13,000 nucleotides of DNA from an uncultured Lachnospiraceae bacterium (GTDB taxonomy: Bacteria; Bacillota_A; Clostridia; Lachnospirales; Lachnospiraceae), in the NCBI GenBank assembly GCA_946614075.1, contig CAMOGO010000010.1, positions 1-13,000 of the forward strand, written 5' to 3'. The notes beneath the pieces are model-generated. The model saw only the letters and a list, made by a program, of their open reading frames with translations. It was not told the origin of the DNA and made no database searches. The translations under genes were made by a program, and so were the position numbers. Shown here in pieces: positions 1 through 7,497 of this stretch (the first letter of the stretch is position 1; every line of letters starts with the position of its first letter).

Positions 1-2472
1 CGCTGCATGAACAAGGTCATGGTCAAGGACGGCATGGTTGTCCGTCAGAAGGGCGATGACACACACGAGGATACCCGCGATTACCCGCAGCAGAGAGGCT
101 GCGTACGAGGCAGAGCTCAGCAGCAGCAGTGCTTCGGTGCGGATCGTATCAAGTACCCGATGAAGAGAAAGAACTGGAACCCCGGCGAGCCGAACGGCGA
201 GCTCCGCGGCAAGGACGAGTGGGAGCGCATCAGCTGGGATGAGGCTATCAAGTACGTAGCCGACGAGTTCCTTCGCATCAAGGAAGAGTATGGCAACCAG
301 GCATTCCTGTGCGGTAGCTGGACCTCTGTCGATGAGTGCCCTCCGCTGCTGGCAATCGGCGGCCACACCTCCATTACCGACTCTACCTCTTACGGTACCT
401 ATCTGCTGAACATCGGCCAGACCATCGGCTGGGGCGGCAGCGGTTTCAACACCGGTAATGACCGTATGGACCTTCTGAAGGCTGACTATGCTGTCTGCCT
501 TTCCCTGAACACCGCATGGTCCGCACCTGGTACCCCGATTAACAACTACATCCGTGCGAAGGAAGAGGCTGGAGTGAAGTTCATCACCATCGACCCGATG
601 TACTCCGCAACCGCGCAGGTTCTGGATGCTGACTGGGTTCCGGTCCGTACCGGTACCGATACCGCTCTCCTTCTGGGCGTAGCTTATGAGATGCTTCGTC
701 TGGATCAGGAAGAGGGCGACATCATCGACTGGGATTTCCTGGACAAGTACACCGTCGGTTTCGACGCTGACCACAAGCCGGCAGATCTCAAGGACGATGT
801 AAACTTCCGTGATTACCTGGAAGGCAAGTATGATGACACCCCGAAGACGGCAGAGTGGGCTTCCCATATCTGCGGCGCTCCGGTTGAGCAGATTACGATG
901 CTGGCCAGAACCCTCGGAAAGAACAACAACGTATGGTTTATCTACAGCTTCGCTTCTTCCCGTAATGCCGGCGCTGAGAACCTTCCTCAGCTGGTCATGA
1001 CCATCGGCGCTATGGGCGGTCACATGGGCAAGGAAGGCAACTGCACCACCCTGTCCTATACGCAGAACTCTGCTAACCAGGGAAGCTCTCTGGTCCGCGC
1101 AGGCAGCAGCGGCCAGCCTTGGCTGTTCGAGAATACCGCATTTGAGACCGGTGAGGCCGGTATCATCCCTGGTCCGCAGGCATGGGATGCTGTCTTCAGC
1201 GGCAAGTATCGCGACATCGGTGAGTACTATGGACGCGGCATGCACGAGGGCAAGGATTTCGAGTGCGATATCCACTGCATCGTCAACATGGAAGAGCATG
1301 CCTATCTGCAGTCCGGTCCGAACATCAAGAGAGGTATCGAGGCTTACCGTAAAGTAGACTTCACCGTCTTCCAGGGTCATTTCATGACGACTCCGGCTAA
1401 GTACTCCGATATCATCCTTCCTTGCACGACTCGTTGGGAGTGGGCAGGCAACCTCTACGGCACCAACCGCGAGTTCCTGTTCTGCGCAAGCCAGGTTATC
1501 GAGCCGCTGTACGAGGCAAAGCACGACGATGACATCTACAAGATGCTGATCGACGCGATGGGCCTTGACGGCAGCATGTACTATCCGCTCAGCCAGAAGG
1601 CTCAGTTCTTCAATCAGATGGCTGGCGCAAAGGTCATCAAGGATGACGGCTCCGATTATGAGACTCTGATCACCATCACTCAGGATGATATCGATGAGTG
1701 GGGCGTTGCAGAGGAGCTCGCAGCAAACGGCATCGAGGTTGCTCCTCAGGAAGGCCGTGTAGGTCTGCAGGAGTTCATTGACAATGGCGGATACCAGGTT
1801 GAGCGTTACGAGGGTGACCCGTTCGGCAACATCGGTATGGCTTCCTACTTCGAGGATCCCGAGGCGAATCCGCGTGGCAGCGCCAGCGGTAAGTTCGAGA
1901 TCACCAGCCAGGCAAAGGCAGATCTGTTCAACAGCTTTGGCCTTGTCGACTGGGATTTCAAGCCTTATCCGGAGTACATCGTTCCGGTCCGCGGATACGA
2001 GACGACCTTCAAGGATGGCGACATCGACGGCGAGAAGGGTGAGTTCCCGACCCTGCTGTACGATATCCACTACATGAGACGTTCTCACTCCTCCTTCGAC
2101 AACCTGCCTTGGCTGCGTGAAGCATGGCCGAACCCGGTCTTCATGTCTGCTGCAGATGCGAAGGAAGCTGGCATCGAGAATGGCGACACCGTCAAGATCT
2201 CCACTCCGTTTGCAAGCGGTCTGCGTAAGGCCTGCGTCATGCAGGGTCTGATGCCCGGCGTAGCAGCAATCCCTCACGGTTCCTGGGTCAACTGGGATGA
2301 GGATGAGGATATCGACCGTGGCGGTGCTGAGAACTGGCTGGAAGGCAATGAGATCACCGGTGGTGGTATCACTCCTTACAACAACAAGAACTGCCGTATC
2401 GAGAAGTATGATGGCGAACCGCTTGAGGATGACTGGAAAGTCTCCAACAGCATGGTTCCGAGTTTTGAATAG
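1..2472 (+). CDS. DMSO-reductase-family molybdopterin oxidoreductase, catalytic (DmsA-like) subunit, 5'-truncated by window edge (A1)
   Basis: This is a catalytic subunit binding Mo-bis-MGD and one [4Fe-4S] cluster, probably reducing or oxidising a small organic or oxyanion substrate outside the membrane. The frame is open from base 1. By alignment with the paralogue at 3307-5979, about 84 residues are missing, including any twin-arginine signal and the first two cluster cysteines. The third and fourth FS0 cysteines are visible residues 2 and 34. The motif KYPMKR and the block GHTSITDSTSYG follow; the Ser before Tyr-Gly (visible residue 130) aligns with the Mo-ligating serine of DmsA/TorA-type enzymes (inference). 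A C-terminal dinucleotide-binding domain ends the protein, with SHSSFDNLPWLREAWPNP and NNKNCRIEKYDGEPL motifs. The stop overlaps the ribosome-binding site of the iron-sulfur partner, so the two are co-translated. The family is certain; the substrate is unknown. Confidence 0.93.
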   Translation, partial: RCMNKVMVKDGMVVRQKGDDTHEDTRDYPQQRGCVRGRAQQQQCFGADRIKYPMKRKNWNPGEPNGELRGKDEWERISWDEAIKYVADEFLRIKEEYGNQAFLCGSWTSVDECPPLLAIGGHTSITDSTSYGTYLLNIGQTIGWGGSGFNTGNDRMDLLKADYAVCLSLNTAWSAPGTPINNYIRAKEEAGVKFITIDPMYSATAQVLDADWVPVRTGTDTALLLGVAYEMLRLDQEEGDIIDWDFLDKYTVGFDADHKPADLKDDVNFRDYLEGKYDDTPKTAEWASHICGAPVEQITMLARTLGKNNNVWFIYSFASSRNAGAENLPQLVMTIGAMGGHMGKEGNCTTLSYTQNSANQGSSLVRAGSSGQPWLFENTAFETGEAGIIPGPQAWDAVFSGKYRDIGEYYGRGMHEGKDFECDIHCIVNMEEHAYLQSGPNIKRGIEAYRKVDFTVFQGHFMTTPAKYSDIILPCTTRWEWAGNLYGTNREFLFCASQVIEPLYEAKHDDDIYKMLIDAMGLDGSMYYPLSQKAQFFNQMAGAKVIKDDGSDYETLITITQDDIDEWGVAEELAANGIEVAPQEGRVGLQEFIDNGGYQVERYEGDPFGNIGMASYFEDPEANPRGSASGKFEITSQAKADLFNSFGLVDWDFKPYPEYIVPVRGYETTFKDGDIDGEKGEFPTLLYDIHYMRRSHSSFDNLPWLREAWPNPVFMSAADAKEAGIENGDTVKISTPFASGLRKACVMQGLMPGVAAIPHGSWVNWDEDEDIDRGGAENWLEGNEITGGGITPYNNKNCRIEKYDGEPLEDDWKVSNSMVPSFE

Positions 2473-2486
2473 GGAGGAAACGAACC

Positions 2487-3062
2487 ATGGCATTAGGTTT
2501 TTATTTTGATATGACCCGCTGTGTCGGGTGCCGTGCATGCCAGATCGCATGCAAGGATAAGAATCGCCTGGATGTGGGCGTTATCCTGAGAAAAGCAAAG
2601 ACTTTTGAGGTTGGCGAGTTCCCGACCTGCAAGACCTACAGCTATTCCTTCTCCTGCAATCACTGCGAGAATCCTGCCTGCCTGGCAGCCTGCGCTACCG
2701 GTGCAATCTACAAGGCAGAGGACGGCACGGTTATCTTGGACAGCGCTCTTTGCGATGGCTGCGGCGCCTGCGTCGAGATCTGCCCTTACGGCCATCCGCA
2801 GATGAACGAGGCTCTTGGCGTAGCTCAGAAGTGCGACGCTTGCGCTTACCTGCGTGCAAAGGGCATGAACCCTGCCTGCGTAGATGCTTGCCCGAGCCGT
2901 GCTCTGGAGTTTGGTGATATGGATGAGCTTCGCGCTAAGCATGGCGAGGATCTCGTATCCGATATCGCTATTCTTCCGGACTCCACCTGGACGAATGCAA
3001 ACATCCTGATCAAGGCGAAGGAAATCGCTCTGGATCCTGAGTTCACCGAGCTTCCGATGTAA
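2487..3062 (+). CDS. DmsB-like four-cluster [4Fe-4S] electron-transfer subunit (B1)
   Basis: This 191-residue ferredoxin-type subunit passes electrons to the preceding catalytic subunit. Four cysteine groups are complete: CVGCRACQIAC near residue 12, CNHCENPACLAAC near 57, CDGCGACVEIC near 90, and CDACAYLRAKGMNPACVDAC near 115. They follow the DmsB order and can bind four cubane clusters. The length is close to that of E. coli DmsB (about 205). There is no signal peptide, as expected for a subunit exported by hitch-hiking on a Tat-targeted partner. The start is fixed by a GGGAGG site at 2472-2477, which overlaps the stop of the upstream gene and lies 9 bases before the ATG. No DmsC/NrfD-type membrane gene follows; the next gene is another catalytic subunit. 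B1 is very similar to the subunit at 5998-6573. Confidence 0.93.
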   Translation: MALGFYFDMTRCVGCRACQIACKDKNRLDVGVILRKAKTFEVGEFPTCKTYSYSFSCNHCENPACLAACATGAIYKAEDGTVILDSALCDGCGACVEICPYGHPQMNEALGVAQKCDACAYLRAKGMNPACVDACPSRALEFGDMDELRAKHGEDLVSDIAILPDSTWTNANILIKAKEIALDPEFTELPM

Positions 3063-3091
3063 TGAAATGATAACTCCTTTCGAGTTGTAGC

Positions 3092-3138
3092 AAAGACGTC
3101 CCGACGGTCTGTGGAATGCAGGCTGCCGGGACGTCTTT
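3092..3138 (+). terminator. Perfect 12-bp inverted repeat after first A/B pair, probable terminator
   Basis: The arms AAAGACGTCCCG (3092-3103) and CGGGACGTCTTT (3127-3138) are perfectly complementary around a 23-base loop, 29 bases after the stop of the iron-sulfur gene. The T-run is short (TTTC), so termination may be partial. Its position suggests that it ends or attenuates transcription from the first pair before the second. Confidence 0.55.
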
Positions 3139-3230
3139 CGTGTGCCAGGAGGAGGAAAAGGATCCGGTAGCGAAAACGGGACAAAAGTATATAAATGTAC
3201 CGATAAGTAACAGAAGACAGGATATGACCA

Positions 3231-3259
3231 TTGTGAAATTTTTCTCATTATGATTTAAT
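3231..3259 (+). promoter_or_regulatory. Possible sigma-70-type promoter for second A/B pair
   Basis: TTGTGA (3231-3236) is followed, after a 17-base spacer, by TTTAAT (3254-3259) in an AT-rich stretch just upstream of the second catalytic gene. TAGATC (3266-3271) and GATCTA (3284-3289) form an inverted repeat between this promoter and the ribosome-binding site, which could be an operator. Other -10-like words such as TATGAT occur nearby, so the exact start site is uncertain. Readthrough from the first pair is also possible. Confidence 0.35.
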
Positions 3260-3306
3260 GTATCCTAGATCGTTTATCACTATGATCTAAGAAGGAGGAA
3301 TACGCT

Positions 3307-5979
3307 ATGAGCAAATGGATCAAACAGCTGTCTGAGTCCACGATCAGCCGTCGGGACTTCCTGAAGGGCAGCGCTGCCGCATCCGCTTCTGTAGCCGCTT
3401 TGTCGCTTCTTGGCATGCAGAATCTTGCCCATGCCGAGGGGGAAACAGCAGCAGAAGAACCGATGGCAGAGGAGATGGCAATGGACCATTCCCCGATCGT
3501 CGATCCCGAGGAAGGCGGCAAGTGGATTTCCGCAGCCTGCTGGCACAACTGCGGCGGCCGCTGCATGAACAAGGTCATGATCAAGGATGGCATGGTCATC
3601 CGCCAGAAGACCGACGATACCCATCCGGACAGCTTTGATTACCCGCAGCAGAGAGGCTGCGTCCGTGGTAAGGCACAGCAGCAGCAGTGCTTCGGTGTCG
3701 ACCGGATCAAGTATCCGATGAAGCGTGTGCACTGGTCACCGGAGGAACCGAACGGAGAGCTCCGCGGAAAGGACGAGTGGGAGCGCATCAGCTGGGACGA
3801 GGCGATCGCCTATGTCGCAGACCAGATCAAAACCATCAAGGAAAAATACGGCAATGAGGCTTTCCTGGTAGGAAGCTGGGGATCTGTCAACGCATTCCCT
3901 CCGCTGCTTGCCTACGGTGGCCACACATCCACCACGGACTCCACGTCCTACGGCTGCTACATGCAGAATACGGCGTCCACCATCGGCATCGCCAATAACG
4001 ACGCCAACTCCGGCAATGACCGCCGCGACATGCTGAATGCGGATTATATCATCCTTCATGCATCGAACCCGGCATGGTCTACCCCCGGAACTCCGCCGTA
4101 TCACTACCTGCGCGCAAAGGAAGCCGGCGTGAAGTTCATCACGATTGACCCGATTTACACCGCTTCTGCCCAGATGCTGGACGCATACTGGATTCCGGTT
4201 CACACCGGCACCGATACTGCGTTCTTCCTGGGCGTCATCTCCGAGATGCTGAGACTGGATGAGGAGAAGGGCGATATCATCGACTGGGATTTCCTGGACA
4301 AGTATACGGTCGGCTTTGATGCAGACCACAAGCCTGCGGATCTGAAGGAGGATGTCAACTTCCGTGACTATCTGGAAGGCAAGTATGATGACGTTCCGAA
4401 GACGGCAGAATGGGCTTCCAACATCTGCGGTGCCCCGGTCGAGAAGATCACCTACCTGGCAGAAGTCCTCGGAAAGAACAACAATGTCTGGCTGCAGCAC
4501 AACTACGGCGCAGCCCGCAACAATGGCGCAGAGAACCTGCCTCAGGTCGTCATGACCGCAGCCCTGATGGGCGGACACGTCGGCAAGCCCGGCAACTGCA
4601 CCAGCAGAAGCTATCACGCCAACTCCGGCAACTGCGGCGGAAGCCTTGTCAAGGCCGGCGGCTCCGGGCTTAGCACCGGTCTTTCGAATGAGATTCCGCT
4701 GATCATCCCCGGCCCTCAGGTCTGGGAGGCATGCTTCACCGGAAAGTTCCATTCCTGCGGAGACTTCTACTATCAGGGCCTGGAACCGGGTCAGGATTAT
4801 GAGGTCGACATCCACTGCATCATCCACGATGAGAATGCATACCTGCAGACCGGTCCGAACATGAAGCGCGGCATCGAGGCACACCGCAAGATGGATTTCG
4901 TCATGTCCAAGGCACAGTTCCTGACGACTCAGGCGAAATATTCCGATATCGTCCTGCCGGTCACGACCGAGTGGGAGACCCCTGGCGGAGTGACGGCCAC
5001 CAACCGTGAGTTCCTGTTCTGCTATTCTCAGGTCACAGAGCCTCTCTTTGAGGCGAAGACCGACCAGGAGATCAACTCCCTGATCATGGATGCGCTGGGA
5101 ATCGATTCCTCCGAGATCTACAAGATCAGCAAGAAGCAGCAGTTCTTCAACCAGATCGCAGGATCTACCGTGATAGCGGACAACGGCACCGATTTCGAGC
5201 CGCTGGTTACGATCACGCAGGAAGACATCGATGCCTGGGGCGTCGAGGGAACTCCTCAGGAGGGACGCATCGGCCTTCAGGAGTTCATCGACAACGGCGG
5301 ATATCAGGTAGAGCGTTCCGAGGATGACAGCTACGGCTACATCCACTACGCAAGCTTTATCGAGGATCCGGAAGCTAACCCGCTGCAGACTCCTTCCGGC
5401 AAGTTTGAGATTACCTGCCAGGCTAAGGCCGACCTGCTGAATTCCATCGGCTTCTTCGAGACCGATATCAAGCCTTATCCGCACTACATCGTCCCGATGG
5501 TCGGCTATGAGACCACCTTCGTGGATGGTGAGATTGGCGGGGAGAAGGGCGAGTATCCGTACCTGCTGTTCAACCCTCATTATCTCAGACGCTCGCACTC
5601 CGTCTTCAATAACTGCCCTTGGCTGCGCGAAGCATGGCCGAACCCGGTGTTCCTGAACGCCAGCGACGCAGAGGAGAAGGGTATTGTGAACGGAGATACC
5701 GTCCGCATCTGGACCCGCTTCGGTGAAATTCTCCGCAAGGCCTGCGTCATGGAGAACATGATGCCCGGACAGGTTGGCATTCCTCATGGTGCATGGTCGA
5801 ATGTCGACGAGGAGACCGGCATTGATATGGGCGGTGCAGACAACTACCTGACCGGTACCCTGATTTCCGCGATGGGTGTTACCGGCTACAACAACAATAA
5901 CTGCAATTTCGAGAAATACGACGGCGAGCCTTTGGAAGACGACTGCTATGTTGACTCCCGCATTATCGACCTGGATTAA
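3307..5979 (+). CDS. DMSO-reductase-family molybdopterin oxidoreductase, Tat-exported catalytic (DmsA-like) subunit (A2)
   Basis: This 890-residue enzyme is a complete Mo-bis-MGD catalytic subunit. The N-terminus has a Tat signal, SRRDFLK (arginines 15-16), then a hydrophobic stretch and a likely AHA/EG cleavage after residue 43. The FS0 [4Fe-4S] ligands are C78, C82, C86 (CWHNCGGRC) and C118. Ser214 in DSTSYG aligns with the Mo-ligating serine of DmsA-type enzymes (inference). The C-terminal dinucleotide-binding domain spans roughly residues 690-870. An extra cysteine, C128, sits ten residues after the last cluster ligand in a QQQQC motif, also present in the first paralogue but not in the third. 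The start is set by AAGGAGGAA upstream of ATG 3307. It is followed 18 bases later by its iron-sulfur partner. It looks like a tandem duplicate of the gene at 1-2472. The substrate is unknown. Confidence 0.96.
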   Translation: MSKWIKQLSESTISRRDFLKGSAAASASVAALSLLGMQNLAHAEGETAAEEPMAEEMAMDHSPIVDPEEGGKWISAACWHNCGGRCMNKVMIKDGMVIRQKTDDTHPDSFDYPQQRGCVRGKAQQQQCFGVDRIKYPMKRVHWSPEEPNGELRGKDEWERISWDEAIAYVADQIKTIKEKYGNEAFLVGSWGSVNAFPPLLAYGGHTSTTDSTSYGCYMQNTASTIGIANNDANSGNDRRDMLNADYIILHASNPAWSTPGTPPYHYLRAKEAGVKFITIDPIYTASAQMLDAYWIPVHTGTDTAFFLGVISEMLRLDEEKGDIIDWDFLDKYTVGFDADHKPADLKEDVNFRDYLEGKYDDVPKTAEWASNICGAPVEKITYLAEVLGKNNNVWLQHNYGAARNNGAENLPQVVMTAALMGGHVGKPGNCTSRSYHANSGNCGGSLVKAGGSGLSTGLSNEIPLIIPGPQVWEACFTGKFHSCGDFYYQGLEPGQDYEVDIHCIIHDENAYLQTGPNMKRGIEAHRKMDFVMSKAQFLTTQAKYSDIVLPVTTEWETPGGVTATNREFLFCYSQVTEPLFEAKTDQEINSLIMDALGIDSSEIYKISKKQQFFNQIAGSTVIADNGTDFEPLVTITQEDIDAWGVEGTPQEGRIGLQEFIDNGGYQVERSEDDSYGYIHYASFIEDPEANPLQTPSGKFEITCQAKADLLNSIGFFETDIKPYPHYIVPMVGYETTFVDGEIGGEKGEYPYLLFNPHYLRRSHSVFNNCPWLREAWPNPVFLNASDAEEKGIVNGDTVRIWTRFGEILRKACVMENMMPGQVGIPHGAWSNVDEETGIDMGGADNYLTGTLISAMGVTGYNNNNCNFEKYDGEPLEDDCYVDSRIIDLD

Positions 5980-5997
5980 GGAAAGGGGTGCGAAGAA

Positions 5998-6573
5998 ATG
6001 TCATTAGGATTTTACTTTGATATGACCCGCTGCATCGGCTGCCGGGCCTGTCAGATCGCCTGCAAGGATAAGAACCGTCTGGAGGTTGGCGTCATTCTGA
6101 GAAATGCCAAGACTTATCAGACCGGCAAGTTCCCGGATGTAGGTCTGTTCAACTATTCCGCAAGCTGCAATCACTGCGAGAACCCTGCCTGCGTCGCAAA
6201 CTGCGCCACGGGTGCCCTGTACAAGGCCGAGGATGGAACCGTTATCCTCGACGAGGCTCTCTGCGATGGCTGCCAGCTGTGCGCACAGGCCTGCCCGTAC
6301 CATGTACCTCAGTATGACGAGGTGGCCATGGTCATGAAGAAGTGCGACGCCTGCGCATACCTGCGCGCGAAGGGTGAGAACCCGGCCTGCGTGGATGCCT
6401 GCCCGATGCGTGCGCTGGATTTCGGAGAGAAAGAGGAGCTGATCGCCAAGTACGGCGAGGGCCTTGTGTCCGACATCTCCATCCTTCCGGATTCCGACAT
6501 CACCGGCTCCAATACTCTGATCAAGGCAAAGCCCAACGCGATCGATATGGAGTGCACAGAGGTTCCGTGGTAA
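5998..6573 (+). CDS. DmsB-like four-cluster [4Fe-4S] electron-transfer subunit (B2)
   Basis: This 191-residue partner of the preceding catalytic subunit has all four cysteine groups of the DmsB family: CIGCRACQIAC near residue 12, CNHCENPACVANC near 57, CDGCQLCAQAC near 90 and CDACAYLRAKGENPACVDAC near 115. It starts at ATG 5998 behind an AAAGGGG ribosome-binding site, 18 bases after the catalytic gene. It shares most of its sequence with the subunit at 2487-3062, differing mainly around the second and third groups and at the C-terminus. It has no signal peptide. No membrane-anchor gene follows; a strong terminator does, so the transcription unit ends here. Confidence 0.94.
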   Translation: MSLGFYFDMTRCIGCRACQIACKDKNRLEVGVILRNAKTYQTGKFPDVGLFNYSASCNHCENPACVANCATGALYKAEDGTVILDEALCDGCQLCAQACPYHVPQYDEVAMVMKKCDACAYLRAKGENPACVDACPMRALDFGEKEELIAKYGEGLVSDISILPDSDITGSNTLIKAKPNAIDMECTEVPW

Positions 6574-6634
6574 AAAGCGGGAAGAGACACCTGGCAATCA
6601 GGAATTCCTGAAACCATGAGCCCGTAATCAGTGA

Positions 6635-6665
6635 GGCTGCCGCTTCTTCGCGGCAGCCCTTTTTT
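6635..6665 (+). terminator. Intrinsic terminator after second A/B pair
   Basis: A perfect 9-bp GC-rich stem, GGCTGCCGC (6635-6643) and GCGGCAGCC (6650-6658), closes a TTCTTC loop and is followed by C and six Ts (6660-6665). This is a textbook Rho-independent terminator on the plus strand. Confidence 0.92.
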
Positions 6666-6736
6666 CTACATGCGCACGGCCTTCTTTTTGGGATCGGGAA
6701 AAGGAAAAGTGAGTGGTCCGGACTGGGGAACCATGG

Positions 6737-6742
6737 TAGAAT
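6737..6742 (+). promoter_or_regulatory. Possible extended -10 promoter for the YjbR-alkyltransferase gene
   Basis: TGGTAGAAT provides an extended -10 element, with TG one base before TAGAAT at 6737-6742. There is no convincing -35 at the usual distance. It lies between the terminator at 6635-6665 and the start at 6829, where a promoter is expected. Confidence 0.35.
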
Positions 6743-6828
6743 AGGACTGCAGTAAAGAAAGCTCCGAAAGCCGTTTGGGAAGGGAATTCCGGATCAGGCG
6801 GAGGAAAGCCGAAAGAGGTTTCAAGACG

Positions 6829-7497
6829 ATGAGAACAAGAGAAGAAGCGTTGGCTTTTGGGTTATCTTTTCCGGATACCTATAAAGAAGCTCCTTTCCAC
6901 GACCAGAACTGGCAGCTGGTGAGAGTGAAAGGAAGCCGGAAGGCCTTTTTGTGGACTTACGAAAGAGATGGATTTGTCAATCTGAATGTGAAGGTGAGAC
7001 CGGAATGGCGGGATTTTTGGCGAAAGCTCTACCCGTCGGTGGTTCCGGGATGGCATCAGAATAAGGACAGCTGGAATACCGTGATCCTGGATGGGACGAT
7101 CCCGGAGGAGGATATCCGAAGGATGATCGCAGAGAGCTATGAGCTGGTGACGGACAGCCCGAGCAAGCGGATTTATGCGGCGGTCCGGATGATCCCGAAG
7201 GGCCATGTCGCGACCTACGGGCAGATCGCTGAGCTTGCCGGGGATAAAAAGATGGCAAGGGCCGTGGGAAACGCGCTTCATAAAAACCCCGATCCGCAAG
7301 GGACGCCATGTTTTCGGGTGGTGAATTCCCAGGGGAAGCTCTCCGGGGAGTTCGCCTTCGGCGGAGCCGGTGCGCAGGCCGAGCTCCTCATGGCGGATGG
7401 GATCGAGGTTGTGGATGGAAAAGTGGATCTGGGACGATTTGGGATCACGGTCGTGGACGGAAAAGTGGCCCCGGACCAGTCCCCTTCTGCTATTTAA
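6829..7497 (+). CDS. YjbR/MmcQ-like domain fused to O6-alkylguanine-DNA alkyltransferase-like domain
   Basis: This 222-residue two-domain protein is probably involved in DNA alkylation repair or recognition. Residues 1-110 match the YjbR/MmcQ (CyaY-like fold, DNA-binding) family, with SFPDTYKEAPF, VNLNV and YPSVVPGWHQNKDSWNTVILDG. Residues 114-205 match the DNA-binding and active-site domain of MGMT/Ada-C, with the helix-turn-helix GHVATYGQIAELAG, the arginine-finger region ARAVGNAL and the active-site segment TPCFRVVNSQGKLS. The acceptor cysteine C161 is kept, unlike in Atl proteins, which have Trp. The usual His of PCHRV is Phe. The start at ATG 6829 is chosen for its AAGAGG site; an in-frame TTG at 6775 has no clear site. 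The hexapeptide VVDGKV occurs twice near the C-terminus. The stop overlaps that of the convergent cardiolipin synthase. Confidence 0.87.
   Translation: MRTREEALAFGLSFPDTYKEAPFHDQNWQLVRVKGSRKAFLWTYERDGFVNLNVKVRPEWRDFWRKLYPSVVPGWHQNKDSWNTVILDGTIPEEDIRRMIAESYELVTDSPSKRIYAAVRMIPKGHVATYGQIAELAGDKKMARAVGNALHKNPDPQGTPCFRVVNSQGKLSGEFAFGGAGAQAELLMADGIEVVDGKVDLGRFGITVVDGKVAPDQSPSAI

Noticed and set aside
3736..5787. Long open frame on the minus strand inside A2.
   Set aside because: It is the antisense shadow of a well-supported catalytic gene, with no recognisable motifs and low-complexity composition.
6598..6611. 14-bp perfect palindrome TCAGGAATTCCTGA after B2.
   Set aside because: It is short, has no T-run and is not near a promoter; the real terminator is at 6635-6665. 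It could be chance.
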